Of a stretch of 64,000 nucleotides of DNA, positions 62,881 through 64,000 are shown in pieces. Position numbers and translations under genes: made by a program. The notes below the pieces were generated by a model, which saw nothing but the letters and a program-made list of their open reading frames with translations, searched no databases and had not been told where the DNA came from. The stretch is from Haloarcula limicola. Lineage in GTDB: Archaea > Halobacteriota > Halobacteria > Halobacteriales > Haloarculaceae. The DNA lies in assembly GCF_010119205.1 (NCBI RefSeq), contig NZ_WRXM01000002.1, positions 674,982 through 738,981 on the forward strand. Direction: 5' to 3'. How positions within the stretch are numbered: position 1 is the first letter of the stretch; every line of letters starts with the position of its first letter.

Positions 62881-63959
62881 CCGTCATGTTCACCATCCAG
62901 CACCCGGCGCACGTCCACTTCTTCAAACACGCCATCTGGGCGCTGGAAGACGAGGGGCGCGAAGTCCACGTCGTCGCGCGGGACAACGAAGTCGCCGTCG
63001 ACTTGCTCGACAGCTACGAGATCGACCACACCGTCCTGGCGAACGAGTCCGGGTCGCTGGCCCAACTCGCCGTCGTCCAGACCGCCTACGAACTGCGGTC
63101 GATCCGCTACGCGCTCGAGGTCGACCCGGACGTCGTCGCGGGCGTCGGCGGCGTCACGGCCGCCCACACCGCCGCGGTGGTCGGCGCGGAGAGCGTCGTC
63201 TTCACCGACACCGAACACGCGACGCTCATCAACAGGATCACCCACCCGGTCGCCGACTACGTGGCGACGCCGACCTGCTACACGGAGGACGCGGGCGACA
63301 ATCAAGTCACGTACCCCTCGTACCACGAACTCGCCTACCTCCACCCCGACCGCTTCGAACCCGACACGTCGGCCTTCGAGGACCTGCGCGTCGACCCCGA
63401 CGACAAGTTCGTCGTCGTCCGCCTCAGCGCGTGGGACTCCTCGCACGACGTGGGCGCGTCGGGCGTGCGGGACATCCACGACGCCGTCGACCGGCTCGAA
63501 GCGACGGGCGCGACGGTCCTCATCACCTCCGAGGTACCGCTGCCCGACGACCTCGAACGCTGTCGGACCCTCGTCCCGCCCGAGGAGATCCACCAGTTAC
63601 TCGCGCACGCCGACCTGTTCATCGGCGAGGGCGCGACGATGGCCTCCGAGTGCGCCGTCCTCGGGACGCCCGCGGTGTACATGAACTCGCTGACGATGGG
63701 CTACACCGACGAACTCGAAGCGGAGTACGACCTGCTCTGGAACTTCAACGAGGACGACGAGCAGGACGCCGCCCTCGAACGCGCCGTCGCCATCCTCGAA
63801 GACGCCGAGTCGGACCGCTGGGAAGCCCGCCGCGAGCGGCTCCTCGACGACAAGCAGGACGCGACGGGCGTCATCCTCCGGATGCTCGGGCTGGCGATGA
63901 ACGACGAGACCCTCGGCTCCGACCAGACCGCGCGCACGAAGGCCGTCGTCGACACATGA
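62877..63959 (+). CDS. DUF354-type GT-B glycosyltransferase / UDP-GlcNAc-2-epimerase fold protein
   Basis: 360 residues. MFTIQHPAHVHFFKHAIWALE at the N-terminus and DADPDV-like VDPDVVAGVGGVTAAHTAAVVG are typical of DUF354. The C-terminal domain has LVPPEEIHQLLAHADLFIGEGATMASECAVLGTPAVY, the nucleotide-sugar-binding loop. ATG 62877 removes a non-conserved 17-residue extension. The stop overlaps the next gene's start as ATGA. Likely a sugar transferase in polysaccharide assembly. Confidence 0.88.
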   Translation: MTVMFTIQHPAHVHFFKHAIWALEDEGREVHVVARDNEVAVDLLDSYEIDHTVLANESGSLAQLAVVQTAYELRSIRYALEVDPDVVAGVGGVTAAHTAAVVGAESVVFTDTEHATLINRITHPVADYVATPTCYTEDAGDNQVTYPSYHELAYLHPDRFEPDTSAFEDLRVDPDDKFVVVRLSAWDSSHDVGASGVRDIHDAVDRLEATGATVLITSEVPLPDDLERCRTLVPPEEIHQLLAHADLFIGEGATMASECAVLGTPAVYMNSLTMGYTDELEAEYDLLWNFNEDDEQDAALERAVAILEDAESDRWEARRERLLDDKQDATGVILRMLGLAMNDETLGSDQTARTKAVVDT

Positions 63960-64000
63960 GGGTCCTCCAGCTGGTCAACACCCCACGGTCGTTCTTCGAC
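63956..64000 (+). CDS. Start of a glycosyltransferase (GT4-like), truncated by window edge
   Basis: Fifteen codons, MRVLQLVNTPRSFFD, the usual N-terminus of GT4 sugar transferases next to DUF354 genes. Coupled to the preceding gene by ATGA. The rest lies beyond the window. Confidence 0.6.
   Translation, partial: MRVLQLVNTPRSFFD

Overview
The window is typical haloarchaeal chromosome: GC-rich, with acidic proteins, twin-arginine (Tat) signals on exported proteins, many promoters with a TATA-like box about 28 bp before the start codon (leaderless mRNAs), and families found only in haloarchaea (HalOD1, Bat-type HTH, BgaH, a bacterial-type LigA). The palindrome-rich repeat at 9117-9420 resembles repeats I associate with Haloarculaceae, but the genus is a guess. 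I see no rRNA, tRNA, CRISPR array or intact transposase.

Region 1 (1-9116) is a galactoside locus. It holds a GH4 alpha-galactosidase (cut by the left edge), a MalK/MsmX-type sugar ABC ATPase, D-galactonate dehydratase (dgoD) and a GH42 beta-galactosidase (bgaH), followed by a sulfatase-fold enzyme and an AglD/UPF0104-type flippase-like protein. The long leader upstream of dgoD carries three copies of a near-identical palindrome, TTCAC-N5-GTGAA, at regular spacing of about 190 bp, with a weaker copy upstream of the ABC gene. They look like operators for an unseen regulator. Released galactose would go through a non-phosphorylative route via galactonate.

Region 2 (9117-27615) is mostly housekeeping: GNAT acetyltransferase, BKACE enzyme, ketopantoate reductase, Bat-type regulator, metX-metY methionine pair, an ABC-2 exporter, ligA, a class-V aminotransferase and uvrC. 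Solo HalOD1 proteins are scattered through it. A 511-bp segment bounded by perfect 26-bp inverted repeats starts inside the uvrC stop codon.

Region 3 (28331-45857) mixes surface and glycan functions: an asparagine-synthase homologue without the amidotransferase cysteine, two more HalOD1 proteins, a Tat lipoprotein related to polysaccharide deacetylases, a MoxR/DUF58/DUF4129 cluster, a sugar-nucleotidyltransferase plus flippase pair, a TSUP transporter, a propeller+LamG lipoprotein, a CapA-like protein and a Thr/Gln-rich surface protein.

Region 4 (45968-52256) is signalling: a histidine-kinase remnant, a receiver-like protein coupled to a double-domain KaiC-like ATPase, a tiny-gene operon, a PAS histidine kinase, a PadR regulator and a YihY membrane protein.

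Region 5 (52342-64000) is a polysaccharide assembly locus: phosphodiesterase-fold enzyme, GT4, GT2, polysaccharide-deacetylase-like protein, large membrane protein, LpxD-like acyltransferase, secreted beta-helix protein, GT-B enzyme and the start of another glycosyltransferase.

The most unusual pattern is a repeated gene-start architecture. Several genes (dgoD, the Thr/Gln-rich protein, the histidine kinase, the GT2, the GT-B enzyme and others) have a TATA-like box that predicts transcription starting at the ATG of a short, often Arg-rich mini-ORF. The mini-ORF's stop codon overlaps (ATGA/GTGA) or lies within 3 nt of the real start, suggesting leaderless initiation followed by coupled re-initiation.
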